Shown: in pieces, positions 8,580 to 16,825 of the stretch | How positions within the stretch are numbered: position 1 is the stretch's first letter | Layout: each line of letters starts with the position of its first letter | Origin: Bacteroidales bacterium | GTDB taxonomy: Bacteria; Bacteroidota; Bacteroidia; Bacteroidales; UBA932 | Assembly: GCA_017398125.1 (NCBI GenBank) | Contig: JAFQHE010000011.1 | Location: 1-52,655 of the forward strand | Direction: 5' to 3' | DNA length: 52,655 nucleotides | Notes under the pieces: generated by a model | Told to the model about the DNA's origin: nothing | Seen by the model: the letters and a program-made list of their open reading frames with translations, nothing else | Database searches by the model: none | Made by a program: the position numbers and the translations under genes

Positions 8580-9257
8580 ATGAAAAAGATCGTTGTTCTT
8601 AGTGGTGCCGGTGTAAGTGCCGAGAGCGGAATCAGGACATTCCGTGACAGTGATGGGCTTTGGGAAGAGTACAGAGTTGAAGATGTTGCCTCAATAGAGG
8701 GTTGGTACAGGAACAAGGAACTTGTACTGGATTTCTACAACCAGAGGCGCAGAGCCCTTAAAGGTGCTGAACCGAACAAAGCGCACAAAATTATCGCAGA
8801 GCTGGAGGAGAAATATAAAGTCTGTGTTGTTACCCAAAATGTAGACAACCTGCACGAAAGAGCAGGCAGCACAAACATCATACATCTCCACGGTGAACTT
8901 ACAAAGGCTCGCAGTACAAAAAATGAGGAGAAATCTTACGATATAGGCTATAACGACATTCACCTTGGAGACAAAGCTCCCGACGGGGGACAGATGCGCC
9001 CCTTTATTGTGTGGTTTGGAGAGAGTGTTCCGAGACTTTCAGATGCTGCCAAAGAGGTCCAGACTGCAGATATTCTCATAATAATAGGCACTTCACTCAA
9101 TGTCTACCCTGCAGCCGGTCTCATTCACTATACCAAACCCGGGTGCAAGATATATCTCGTAGACCCTCAGCCGATGCCTCTGAAAATGGAGAACTTTACC
9201 CAAATTCAGGAGAAAGCCACAATAGGAATGGAGAAAATAAAAGAGGAGCTGTTCTGA
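8580..9257 (+). CDS. cobB: CobB-type sirtuin (NAD-dependent protein deacylase) lacking zinc cysteines
   Basis: 225 residues. Removes acyl groups from lysine using NAD+, producing nicotinamide and O-acyl-ADP-ribose. The Rossmann motif GAGVSAESGIRTFR (10-22), TQNVDNLH (85-92) and catalytic H104 (HLHGEL) are intact. Y53 and R56 in FYNQRRR correspond to the Tyr/Arg pair of class III sirtuins that bind succinyl or malonyl groups, so desuccinylase/demalonylase activity is likely. The small domain between about 107 and 140 has no cysteine at all, whereas most sirtuins have four zinc ligands there. The loss appears to be shared by Bacteroidetes homologues. The stop codon lies in the loop of the downstream terminator. 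Confidence 0.9.
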   Translation: MKKIVVLSGAGVSAESGIRTFRDSDGLWEEYRVEDVASIEGWYRNKELVLDFYNQRRRALKGAEPNKAHKIIAELEEKYKVCVVTQNVDNLHERAGSTNIIHLHGELTKARSTKNEEKSYDIGYNDIHLGDKAPDGGQMRPFIVWFGESVPRLSDAAKEVQTADILIIIGTSLNVYPAAGLIHYTKPGCKIYLVDPQPMPLKMENFTQIQEKATIGMEKIKEELF

Positions 9258-9273
9258 CGGCTCCTCTTTTTTT
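9243..9273. terminator. Bidirectional terminator between the sirtuin and the phosphoesterase gene
   Basis: GAGGAGC (9243-9249) pairs with GCTCCTC (9260-9266) and is followed by seven T on the plus strand. On the minus strand the same stem is followed by TTTTATTTT, so it can end transcripts from either convergent gene. The sirtuin stop codon (9255-9257) is in the loop. Confidence 0.88.
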
Positions 9274-9289
9274 CAGTAATATTGCAGCA

Positions 9290-11320
9290 CTAATATTCCA
9301 ACACTCCGACAAAACCGTCCATTGAACTTACAAGTATACGGTTTTGGCCAAGAGGCTGCACATAATTTATCAGAGCCATTCCAAACCTGTGCCTCCATGC
9401 GATTGAACCGTCAATAGAATTGAGTGCAACAATATCTCCTTTATCGGTTGCAACAAACAGCAATCCTGCACCGTTCTTGCCCTCACCAGCAACGGCAGTT
9501 GTTGGAGTGGGGCCAATCTCATAACCATAATCTGCATCTGCTGACCATATCTTTACCGGAAGCACTTTTTCAGTGACAACACCATCCTTCACTACAGGAT
9601 ATGTCTCTTTTGTAGAAAATGCATAGACTGAATCTACCATTGTCTTCACATAGTAGATATTTTTGTCGGGAGAAAGTCCTACAGACTCCCTTCCACCGGC
9701 AGCCCTCCATAGCTGTTTTCCTGTTTTGGCATCAACTGCATAGCTCACGCGCTCAGGTGTTGCAAATATGATCTTGCCATTTGCCTTTACCGGATAAGTT
9801 GCCGCAGGAGAGAGCATTCTGCTTCCTCCATTACTCCATGTCCACTGCAATTTTCCATCAGCCGGATTGAAAGAATAGAGGGTATTTGCCCAATCACCTA
9901 TAACCACCTGCTCCTTATCAACAAATGGCTTGGCCTCAATGAAACCCTTAATTTTGTCATAACACCAAAGCAATTTTCCACTCTTGAGATCAAGTGCCCT
10001 GAAACAGTTGTCAGATGCTCCAATGAATACCTTGCCTCCATATATTGATGGCGATCCCAATACAGATTTGCCGCACTCAAAGCTCCACCTCTTCTTTCCT
10101 GTTGCAAGGTCAAGGGCATATACATTGTTGTCAGACGAGCCGAATACAACAAGTCCATCTGCGACTGCTGGAGTAGAAAAGAGCTTTCCATTACTCTTGA
10201 AGCTCCAGATAACCTCACCGCTTGCCGCATCAAGCGCATAGACCATACCAGCTGTATTTGCATAAATAACCTTTCCACCCACGAGCTTCCCGACAGATTT
10301 TTTTCCGTCTGCCATTCTGCCGTTCTGCATAACATAAATTGCACCGGCACCAATATCGCTGTTATCCTGTCTTCTCCAGACTCTCTTCACATTAGGATAT
10401 GAATCATTTACAGTATAATCTCTCTTTGGATACACAACAGATGAATCAAAGGCCTTTCCCCTGCTCATTCTAAGCGTAAACCACGGATAGCTGGTCTTTG
10501 CCTCAACAGGAATCTTGCCGTCACTGCTCCTTATGCCCTTTTCACCTCCGGCAGTACTGCCCTTGACAGCTTTGGTTCCGGCAACAATCCTCTCACTGAA
10601 TGTAATTACAGAACCCTCTACCTTTACAATTGTATATCCGGGTCCCTCCTTGCCTGTGCACATTGTAGACCTGCCTATCACAGCCGGAATACCTTCATAG
10701 ACCATAGGCCTGTTCTGATGCCAGTGACCGCTCATTATCAATTGGGTATTCATTCTCTTCAAAACATCAAGCACTTGAGAATAGTTGAGCATTGATGTAT
10801 CCATCGGATAGTGGTTTATAAATATAAGAGGCTGCTCAGGATCTATGGTCCTTGAGATGGAATCAAGCCAGACCATACTCTCACGCGGAAGAAGAGCAGG
10901 TGCCATCCTCATATTCGGACCGCTGTTGGTACCCACAAATTTGATTCCGCCATAGTCAAAAGCAAACTCCTCATATCCGAATCTCTTTACAAATGTATTG
11001 CATCCGCTCTCAGACCATTTGGCATCATGGTTTCCGGCCACGATGTAATATGGTCTCTCCAGTTTGTCAAATATTGATTTGGCCAAGGCAATCTCTTCAT
11101 CTGTTCCGAATTCAGTAATATCCCCGGCAAATATTGAAAATTTCAGTTCAGGGTTTCTGTTAATGTCCTCAATGCAAGCCTGAGCATCCTCCACACTCTT
11201 GGCACCATGTGCAATGTGTATATCAGAAAGATATGCAAATGAAAAATCAGGTTCCTGTGCACTGAGCACTGCACTGCAGGTCAAAGAGAGTACCATCAGT
11301 GCGGCCATTAGTCTTTTCAT
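9290..11320 (-). CDS. Secreted calcineurin-like phosphoesterase fused to a PQQ-type beta-propeller
   Basis: 676 residues. Signal peptide 1-21 (cleavage near VLSAQ). Metallophosphoesterase domain about 25-250 with all metal motifs: D33xH35 (SDIHI), GD 66-67, GNHD 96-99, the lone His in FINHYP and the final GHWH. A linker leads to a second domain of PQQ/Trp-docking repeats (about 330-676) with recurring ALDxxxGxxxW units such as YALDAASGEVIW and YALDLATGKKRW. The fold predicts a dinuclear metal hydrolase joined to a propeller used for binding, in the periplasm or outside the cell. The substrate cannot be told from sequence. It lies downstream of batE but is separated from it by a terminator. 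Confidence 0.85.
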   Translation of the reverse strand: MKRLMAALMVLSLTCSAVLSAQEPDFSFAYLSDIHIAHGAKSVEDAQACIEDINRNPELKFSIFAGDITEFGTDEEIALAKSIFDKLERPYYIVAGNHDAKWSESGCNTFVKRFGYEEFAFDYGGIKFVGTNSGPNMRMAPALLPRESMVWLDSISRTIDPEQPLIFINHYPMDTSMLNYSQVLDVLKRMNTQLIMSGHWHQNRPMVYEGIPAVIGRSTMCTGKEGPGYTIVKVEGSVITFSERIVAGTKAVKGSTAGGEKGIRSSDGKIPVEAKTSYPWFTLRMSRGKAFDSSVVYPKRDYTVNDSYPNVKRVWRRQDNSDIGAGAIYVMQNGRMADGKKSVGKLVGGKVIYANTAGMVYALDAASGEVIWSFKSNGKLFSTPAVADGLVVFGSSDNNVYALDLATGKKRWSFECGKSVLGSPSIYGGKVFIGASDNCFRALDLKSGKLLWCYDKIKGFIEAKPFVDKEQVVIGDWANTLYSFNPADGKLQWTWSNGGSRMLSPAATYPVKANGKIIFATPERVSYAVDAKTGKQLWRAAGGRESVGLSPDKNIYYVKTMVDSVYAFSTKETYPVVKDGVVTEKVLPVKIWSADADYGYEIGPTPTTAVAGEGKNGAGLLFVATDKGDIVALNSIDGSIAWRHRFGMALINYVQPLGQNRILVSSMDGFVGVLEY

Positions 11321-11342
11321 GATAGGTTATTAAATCAATTTT

Positions 11343-11375
11343 AAAAGGGGCATGGCCCAATATGAGTCATACCCC
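11343..11375 (-). terminator. Terminator after batE (end of the Bat operon)
   Basis: On the minus strand GGGGTATG pairs with CATGCCCC (11375-11368 with 11354-11347, one G-T pair) around a 13-nt loop, followed by TTTT. The T-run is short, so some read-through into the phosphoesterase gene is possible. Confidence 0.65.
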
Positions 11376-11387
11376 AAAATAATCACT

Positions 11388-12143
11388 TTATATAGTTTCA
11401 AAATCTTTTGAAAGCATCCAGCCCTGACGGCCATCAGAGAGTTCAACCCTGCTCCACTGACCTACATTCTCTATGATATTGACCTTTGTGCCCTCATGGA
11501 GAATGAAGAGGTTCCCTCCGGTTGAGTTAGGCGCACTCTTGACATTGCTTACAGGAACAAGGACTATTGCGCTGTCGGCTCTCCTTACATTGTTCTTCAA
11601 ATTTATTGAAAATAGGAATGAGGCAATTGTCAGGAGTAAAAACAGACATGCAAATACAAATGCCACCTTACGCTGAGCCCTTCTCGGGGCAAACCTGAAT
11701 GCAAGCACAGAGAGGGCTGTAAAGAGAAGCAGAATCACTCCGGTCCAGGCCCATCTGTCTGAAGACATGGTATTCCTTAACTCCTTTAACCAAGTTACAA
11801 GTATGAATTCCGGCACACTCTCTATCTTGTCGAGGATTTTCAACCTTGCAATTTCAAGATTGTGCTTCACATCTGCATTCGACGGATCTAGCTTGAGGGC
11901 ACGTTCATAATATAGTATGGCCTTGCCGTCTTCCTGAAGTTTATAACAGGCATTACCCATATTGTACCACAATCGGGCAGAGACGTAACCATCCTTCTCT
12001 ATATGCCCGTATATATCAAGAGCCTTGGAATACTCCCCTAAAGAGTAGGCATCGTTGGCCCTTACCCATAAAGAGTCCCTGTCAACGGCATAACCCAATT
12101 GTGCCATAAGGACAAATACCAATATGTATATAAATCTCTTCAT
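11388..12143 (-). CDS. batE: BatE: TPR and SH3-domain membrane protein
   Basis: 251 residues. N-terminal signal or anchor (1-18), TPR-like repeats (about 24-105, including YNMGNACYKLQEDGKAILYYERALKLDPS), two transmembrane helices (about 130-150 and 158-176) and a C-terminal bacterial SH3 domain (about 188-251) ending DGRQGWMLSKDFETI. The ATG at 12143 lies one base after the batD stop (TAG-T-ATG), so the longer upstream frame, which overlaps batD, is rejected. BatE is the last of the aerotolerance genes first described in Bacteroides fragilis. It probably acts as a periplasmic scaffold with BatA-D, but its molecular role is not established. Confidence 0.88.
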   Translation of the reverse strand: MKRFIYILVFVLMAQLGYAVDRDSLWVRANDAYSLGEYSKALDIYGHIEKDGYVSARLWYNMGNACYKLQEDGKAILYYERALKLDPSNADVKHNLEIARLKILDKIESVPEFILVTWLKELRNTMSSDRWAWTGVILLLFTALSVLAFRFAPRRAQRKVAFVFACLFLLLTIASFLFSINLKNNVRRADSAIVLVPVSNVKSAPNSTGGNLFILHEGTKVNIIENVGQWSRVELSDGRQGWMLSKDFETI

Positions 12144-12144
12144 A

Positions 12145-14004
12145 CTACAATCTGTTTTCAAGGTTTGAAATTGTCTCCATTGCCTTCTCATACTGCTCTG
12201 CCATGGCACCGGCACCGCCCGACTGTGAATAACGGGCCATCTCGCAATCATCAAGAAGAGTCATGAATGATTCAATGTTCTCCTCGCCGGCACCCTTCTG
12301 TTCAAGGGTCTCCCTGATGGTATCTCGCTGCATCTCCGCAAACTGTATTGCAAGCTTGTCACTTACATACCCGAGCATTGCCTTGTGCAGTTCTTCGTAG
12401 AATGGTGTGTGCAGATTCTCTTTCATATATAGCTGAGCCTGTTTCAATCTCATTCTGGCAACCTTATTTGCCTTTCTGTTGCGTGTTCTCTTTACATCGC
12501 CCCTCAATTTAGCACCTCTTGCAAGCAATCTGTCGGCAAGAAAATATGATACTGCAATCAAGGCAATTACTATATAGAAAAGGGGACTTCCCATAAAAAA
12601 TGCACCCTTTTTGGCAAGACGTGGAGAAGATGTTGATATATAGCGTATATCATTTCCAAGATTCACTACCTGCTGTTTGTTTACACCCATCATTATCTGA
12701 CCACCTTGCATACCTGCATCTCCCTGAGTTACTTTAAGTCTCAAAGTATCACTTTTAAGGGTAACATATTTTCCCTTTGAGATATTATAGTATGAATACT
12801 CTACCGGTGGTATCTCAAAGATGCCCTCACTGCGCGGAATGAACGGGAACTCAAACACCTTCTTGCCCTTCATTCCATTTGCGCCATTTGTAAAGTTATT
12901 GGTGCTTTTAACATCATACTTCTCAAAATCAGCAGGAAGATCGACCATTGGAGTCTCTATAAGATTAAGATTTCCTGTACCGGTTATCTCTACCATCAAA
13001 GCTCCTGCCTCATGCGCCTTAATGCTGTCCCTGTTGAGGGATACATTCATGGAGAACTCTCCAACGCCTCCACCAAAAGAGGAAGGGGCACCCGACGGAA
13101 GCGGACGTACATCAATCTTGGCAGCCGATGTGGTCAGTCTCTTCTTCACTGTCTGATAGGAATCAAAGAAGTCATCAAACATGCTTCTGGCACCACCGGA
13201 ACTTCTCACCTGAATAAGGCAGATCATCTCTGCCGGATCTACAGTTATCTCTCCTGTCTGCTGCGGAAGAAGCATATATTTTCTCAGTACAGCAGAGTTG
13301 TATATCTGGTTGTTATAATTCTCCCTTACAAAGTTTATGTTCTGCGGGGTCTCAAGTTCCTGGCTCCAGAAGCCATTGAAGACAGGGAACCTTATATCTT
13401 CAAAACCGGCCACAGGAACCCTTGTATAGAGTTTCAATGTAGCAACAATAGGTTCACCCTTTACCACTTTGGTCTTGCTGAACGATAGTCTCAAAAAAAT
13501 CTCCTCAGATGAGATCTCACCCCTATTCCTGCTTGACTGGGATGCAGCTGGCGCATTGCCGGTAACCTGTCCCTGATGTGTCTGTGTAGAAGATGCAGAT
13601 GTGTTGTTTCCAACAACATCTATCTCAACGCCCTTTGCGGTAAACACTTTGCCTGCAATTGTAGCTGAAGCTTCTGATACAGAGACCTTACCTGTTGTAT
13701 TGGCTCTTAAAATAAGTGTATAGCTAACTTCATACGAATCAGTCCTCTTGCCATTGATGATTCGGGTACTGGTCATACGCGACGAGGTTGGACCTGCCAA
13801 CAGATCCAAACCTACAAGAGTTGGTGTTGTAAAACTCTCAATCTCAGCATCAGCTGTATAAACAACTCTAAAAATCTCATCCTTCTCAACCACATTGGGC
13901 GCATTCACTGTAAAATTCTGAGCAAATGAGGCCACCCCAATCATCACAAACAGAATGAGCAGCACCCCCCGTCTGCCAACATTCCTGATAATTTTATGCA
14001 TCAT
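12145..14004 (-). CDS. batD: BatD: periplasmic beta-rich membrane protein
   Basis: 619 residues. A signal peptide (about 1-29, ending VASFAQ) precedes a long beta-rich periplasmic region made of Ig-like repeats (BatD/oxygen-tolerance family), one transmembrane helix near 470-495 (FYIVIALIAVSYFLA) and a basic, helical cytoplasmic tail of about 120 residues. The frame extends to a TTG at 14013 that overlaps the batB-batC stop. The two adjacent ATGs at 14004 and 14001, just after that stop (TAGATATGATG), fit the signal peptide better. BatD is thought to hold the vWA proteins BatA/BatB in a complex at the inner membrane. Operon position, fold and size agree; the precise function is unknown. Confidence 0.9.
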   Translation of the reverse strand: MMHKIIRNVGRRGVLLILFVMIGVASFAQNFTVNAPNVVEKDEIFRVVYTADAEIESFTTPTLVGLDLLAGPTSSRMTSTRIINGKRTDSYEVSYTLILRANTTGKVSVSEASATIAGKVFTAKGVEIDVVGNNTSASSTQTHQGQVTGNAPAASQSSRNRGEISSEEIFLRLSFSKTKVVKGEPIVATLKLYTRVPVAGFEDIRFPVFNGFWSQELETPQNINFVRENYNNQIYNSAVLRKYMLLPQQTGEITVDPAEMICLIQVRSSGGARSMFDDFFDSYQTVKKRLTTSAAKIDVRPLPSGAPSSFGGGVGEFSMNVSLNRDSIKAHEAGALMVEITGTGNLNLIETPMVDLPADFEKYDVKSTNNFTNGANGMKGKKVFEFPFIPRSEGIFEIPPVEYSYYNISKGKYVTLKSDTLRLKVTQGDAGMQGGQIMMGVNKQQVVNLGNDIRYISTSSPRLAKKGAFFMGSPLFYIVIALIAVSYFLADRLLARGAKLRGDVKRTRNRKANKVARMRLKQAQLYMKENLHTPFYEELHKAMLGYVSDKLAIQFAEMQRDTIRETLEQKGAGEENIESFMTLLDDCEMARYSQSGGAGAMAEQYEKAMETISNLENRL

Positions 14005-14006
14005 AT

Positions 14007-15821
14007 CTACCAATTTTTCTCTTTCTGTTTAGACTTCAAGGCTTTGACTTTCTCCTTATTGACCTTATCCTGGGTCTGGTTCTCCTTCTCCTGCATAGCC
14101 TGAAGCATCTGCTCTGCAGCCTGTGGAGTTATCTTTGGAGGTGCACCCTGACCATCCTTTTTATCCTGACCGTTGTCTTTATTCTGATCCTTGTTGTCCT
14201 GGTTTTCTTTATTGTCCTTGTTATCTTTATTGTCTTTGTTATCCTGATTCTCTTTATTGTCCTCGTTGTTTTTATTATCCTGGTTCTGATCTTGATTCTG
14301 ATCCTGCTGGTTTTGATTTTGGTTCTGATCCTGATTCTGGTTCTGGTTATTCTGCTGGTCTTCCAATTTCTTCTGCGCGTATGCGAGGTTTGTCTTTGTC
14401 TCCATATCAGACGGATTGCGCTTCAAGGCCTCCTTATACGCCTGAACCGCCTCAGAATATTTTTTCTGCGCAAGATACGAATTTCCCAGATTATGGTAAA
14501 CATCGGCAGGTGCAGAATTCCTGTTTTTTACCATTCCCTCTTTCCAGTCGATTTCAAGAGGGATTCTTCCTACGCTGTCGGCAGCTGTTGAGTAATTCTT
14601 CTCCGCATTGGCGGCGTCATCCATTCTGTAAAGGGTATTGCCCAAATTATAATTTGCTGCAACTGAAAGGGAATCCTTAATGAGGGCCTTTCTGTATTCA
14701 ACCTCCGCCTCCTTGTAATTCTCCTTCTCAAAAACCCTGTTACCCTTTCTAACCTCTTTTCGGTCCACCTGAGCAAAGAGATGGCTTCCCGACAGAATCA
14801 TCACAAATACAACTGCAAAAAAGTTCTTTCCCATTCTTCTGTTACCTACCAAAAATTCCAACAATAAAAAGATAAGCGCTATAGCAAAGAAGTACATATA
14901 CTGCTCGTCAAAATCCTCAAACACCTGAGATTTGAACTGCTGTTCCTGCAACTCCCTCAACTGGTCAATTATCGGGTTCAATCCGAACTCGGCACTTCCT
15001 GCCTTGACATAGGCACCATTACCGGCGGCAGCCACCTCCTCAAGGACCTTCTCATCAAGCCTTGTAACAACAATATTACCATCCTTATCCTTCAACAGAT
15101 CACCATCCATAGGGATAGGTTTTCCCTCAGGCGAACCAACACCTATGCAGAATACCCTGATGCCCTCATCTGCAGCAGATTTAGCGGCAGCAACCGGATC
15201 ATCCTCATGGTTCTCTCCATCTGTTATCAGAATTATCGCCTTGTTGTTCTCCCCCATCTGTCCCTGCACACTGAAACTTCTCATGGCAGTCTGGATCGCC
15301 TCACCAAGGGCTGTACCCTGAACAGGTACCGACTCTGTGGTTATTGAGTTGAGGAATATCTTGGCCGATACATAATCTGTTGTTATGGGAAGCTGCACAA
15401 ATGACTGTCCGGCAAAGACAATAAGGCCTATTCTGTCGCCCTGCAACTTGTCAACAAGCCTTGATATTGCCAGTTTTGCCCTTTCAAGCCTGTTTGGCGA
15501 ATAGTCCTCAGCCAACATGGAGTTTGAAACATCCAGCGCAATCATAATCTCAGCCCCCTTTCTTTCGCTCTCTTTCAGACGGGCTCCCATCTGAGGACGT
15601 GACAACCCTATCATAAAGAAGAACCAGGCCAATGAGAAAAATGTCACCCTGACCCAACCTTTATAACGTGAACGTGTCGGCATAAGCTTCTCAATCATGC
15701 GCAACTCGCCCAATTTTTCCATCTTCTTCTTTCTTCCCCTTCTGTACAAAGCATAGAAAAGATAAAAGAATGGAATCAAAAATATCAAAAGCAAATATTG
15801 CGGTGTAGCAAATTGTATCAT
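14007..15821 (-). CDS. batB: BatB-BatC fusion: vWA membrane protein joined to a TPR protein
   Basis: 604 residues. BatB part: transmembrane helices at about 7-25 and 57-74, a vWA domain (about 88-300) with the MIDAS motif D97-V-S99-N-S101 and a later LITDGEN, then a helix at 308-326. BatC part: a second hydrophobic run (331-350, ending HLFAQ) that looks like a retained signal peptide, TPR repeats (about 352-485), a run of Asn/Gln/Asp/Lys (about 488-556) and a charged C-terminus. BatB and BatC are separate proteins in Bacteroides fragilis. Here no stop separates them. The ATG at 15821 is preferred over upstream frame because a strong AGGAGG lies 9 nt before it, overlapping the batA stop. Confidence 0.9.
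   Translation of the reverse strand: MIQFATPQYLLLIFLIPFFYLFYALYRRGRKKKMEKLGELRMIEKLMPTRSRYKGWVRVTFFSLAWFFFMIGLSRPQMGARLKESERKGAEIMIALDVSNSMLAEDYSPNRLERAKLAISRLVDKLQGDRIGLIVFAGQSFVQLPITTDYVSAKIFLNSITTESVPVQGTALGEAIQTAMRSFSVQGQMGENNKAIILITDGENHEDDPVAAAKSAADEGIRVFCIGVGSPEGKPIPMDGDLLKDKDGNIVVTRLDEKVLEEVAAAGNGAYVKAGSAEFGLNPIIDQLRELQEQQFKSQVFEDFDEQYMYFFAIALIFLLLEFLVGNRRMGKNFFAVVFVMILSGSHLFAQVDRKEVRKGNRVFEKENYKEAEVEYRKALIKDSLSVAANYNLGNTLYRMDDAANAEKNYSTAADSVGRIPLEIDWKEGMVKNRNSAPADVYHNLGNSYLAQKKYSEAVQAYKEALKRNPSDMETKTNLAYAQKKLEDQQNNQNQNQDQNQNQNQQDQNQDQNQDNKNNEDNKENQDNKDNKDNKDNKENQDNKDQNKDNGQDKKDGQGAPPKITPQAAEQMLQAMQEKENQTQDKVNKEKVKALKSKQKEKNW
14154..14357 (-). repeat. Low-complexity Asn/Gln/Asp/Lys coding tract in batB-batC
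   Basis: About 68 codons encode QNQNQDQN-like units followed by DNKDNK/ENQDNK units. The DNA is a degenerate run of 6- and 9-nt in-frame repeats (plus strand: alternating TTGTCTTTA and CTGATTCTG-like blocks). All copies keep the frame, so slippage would change length without stopping translation. Confidence 0.85.
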
Positions 15822-15829
15822 ATCCCGTC

Positions 15830-15836
15830 TCCTCCT
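15830..15836 (-). promoter_or_regulatory. Strong Shine-Dalgarno for batB-batC overlapping the batA stop
   Basis: The minus strand reads TAGGAGGAGACGGGATATG: the batA stop TAG provides the first bases of AGGAGGA, 9 nt before the ATG at 15821. Such sites are rare in Bacteroidetes. It decides the start and suggests coupled translation. Confidence 0.75.
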
Positions 15837-16824
15837 AATCTGGAATCTGTTTAACAACAAACATTCTCAATAGCATCTCCAACACGATGGCAGCCAAAGC
15901 AATTAGGGCAAAATTCATAAACAGCTCCTTATAGAGGGGAAATGAATCAACAAATGTCCTGCTCTTCTCCATCTTGTTGATCTCGCCATAAATCTCAAGC
16001 AACTTGGTGTTGTCGGTTGCCCTGAAATATTTACCATCAGTCTCCTGCGCAATCTTCTCCAGTAGCGGCTCATCAATCTGAACCTCCACTTGCTGCAGCT
16101 CTATACCAAATGGAGTCTGAATTGGATATGGAGCAGTTCCCATAGCTCCAACACCAATTGTATATACCCTTATTCCGTATGTCTTTGCAATCTCCGAAGC
16201 CATCTGCGGAGATATTTCACCTGCGTTGTTCACTCCATCAGTAAGAAGAATGACCACGCGGCTCTTTGCAGGTGAATCTTTCAAACGGGCTACAGCGGTT
16301 GCAAGTCCATTGCCGATTGCTGTACCATCCTCAATAATACCGCAATCAATCTCCTTAATGAGGTTGATGAGGGTGGCCCTATCTGTTGTAAGCGGTGACT
16401 GGGTATAGCTCTCGCCGGCAAAGACAGCTACTCCTATCCTGTCTGACGGACGCTCTGCCACAAATTTTATTGCAATCTCCTTTGCTGCATTAATTCTGTC
16501 GGGAACAAAATCCCTTGCAAGCATACTTGTTGAGACATCAAGAGCCAACATAATATCAATACCCTCGGTATCAATCTTTTCAAATGTAGATGACGAACGC
16601 GGACGGGCAATTGCCACAATAATTGCAGCCAAAGCCACCATTCTCAATATGAATGGCACATGCCTCAAGAACTTCTTGAATCCGCCACCTTTATATTGCC
16701 ATGGCTGCAATGACGATACAAGCATATATGGGGTAAGTCCCTTAACCTCCCTATATATATACAGTGCCGCAACAGGAATGAGCAGCAACAGCAGCCACAA
16801 TAATTTAGGATATTCAAAAAACAT
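15835..16824 (-). CDS. batA: BatA: membrane-anchored vWA protein
   Basis: 329 residues. Two N-terminal membrane helices (about 7-23 and 57-74) flank a short basic loop; the vWA domain (about 88-295) has an intact MIDAS D96-V-S98-T-S100, the TDR threonine segment (SPLTTDRAT) and LLTDGVNN. A third helix lies near 300-322. vWA domains bind a divalent metal and partner proteins. In this operon MoxR is the likely ATP-driven remodeller of the complex. The ATG follows the preceding gene's stop by one base (TAG-T-ATG). BatA/BatB in Bacteroides fragilis were linked to oxygen tolerance; the biochemical activity is unknown. Confidence 0.92.
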   Translation of the reverse strand: MFFEYPKLLWLLLLLIPVAALYIYREVKGLTPYMLVSSLQPWQYKGGGFKKFLRHVPFILRMVALAAIIVAIARPRSSSTFEKIDTEGIDIMLALDVSTSMLARDFVPDRINAAKEIAIKFVAERPSDRIGVAVFAGESYTQSPLTTDRATLINLIKEIDCGIIEDGTAIGNGLATAVARLKDSPAKSRVVILLTDGVNNAGEISPQMASEIAKTYGIRVYTIGVGAMGTAPYPIQTPFGIELQQVEVQIDEPLLEKIAQETDGKYFRATDNTKLLEIYGEINKMEKSRTFVDSFPLYKELFMNFALIALAAIVLEMLLRMFVVKQIPD

Positions 16825-16825
16825 A

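Noticed and set aside
7414-9257. Reading the ATPase-sirtuin pair as a defence island
   Set aside because: The sirtuin is a CobB-type deacylase, the surrounding genes are housekeeping, and there are no other defence genes or mobile elements. Kept only as a pair worth checking.
14005-14013. TTG start of batD overlapping the end of batB-batC
   Set aside because: Two ATG codons right after the stop give a better signal peptide, and nothing supports the TTG.
14154-14357. Repeat-like DNA that at first suggested a CRISPR or tandem array
   Set aside because: The units are 6-9 nt, degenerate, all in frame and inside batB-batC; there are no spacers.
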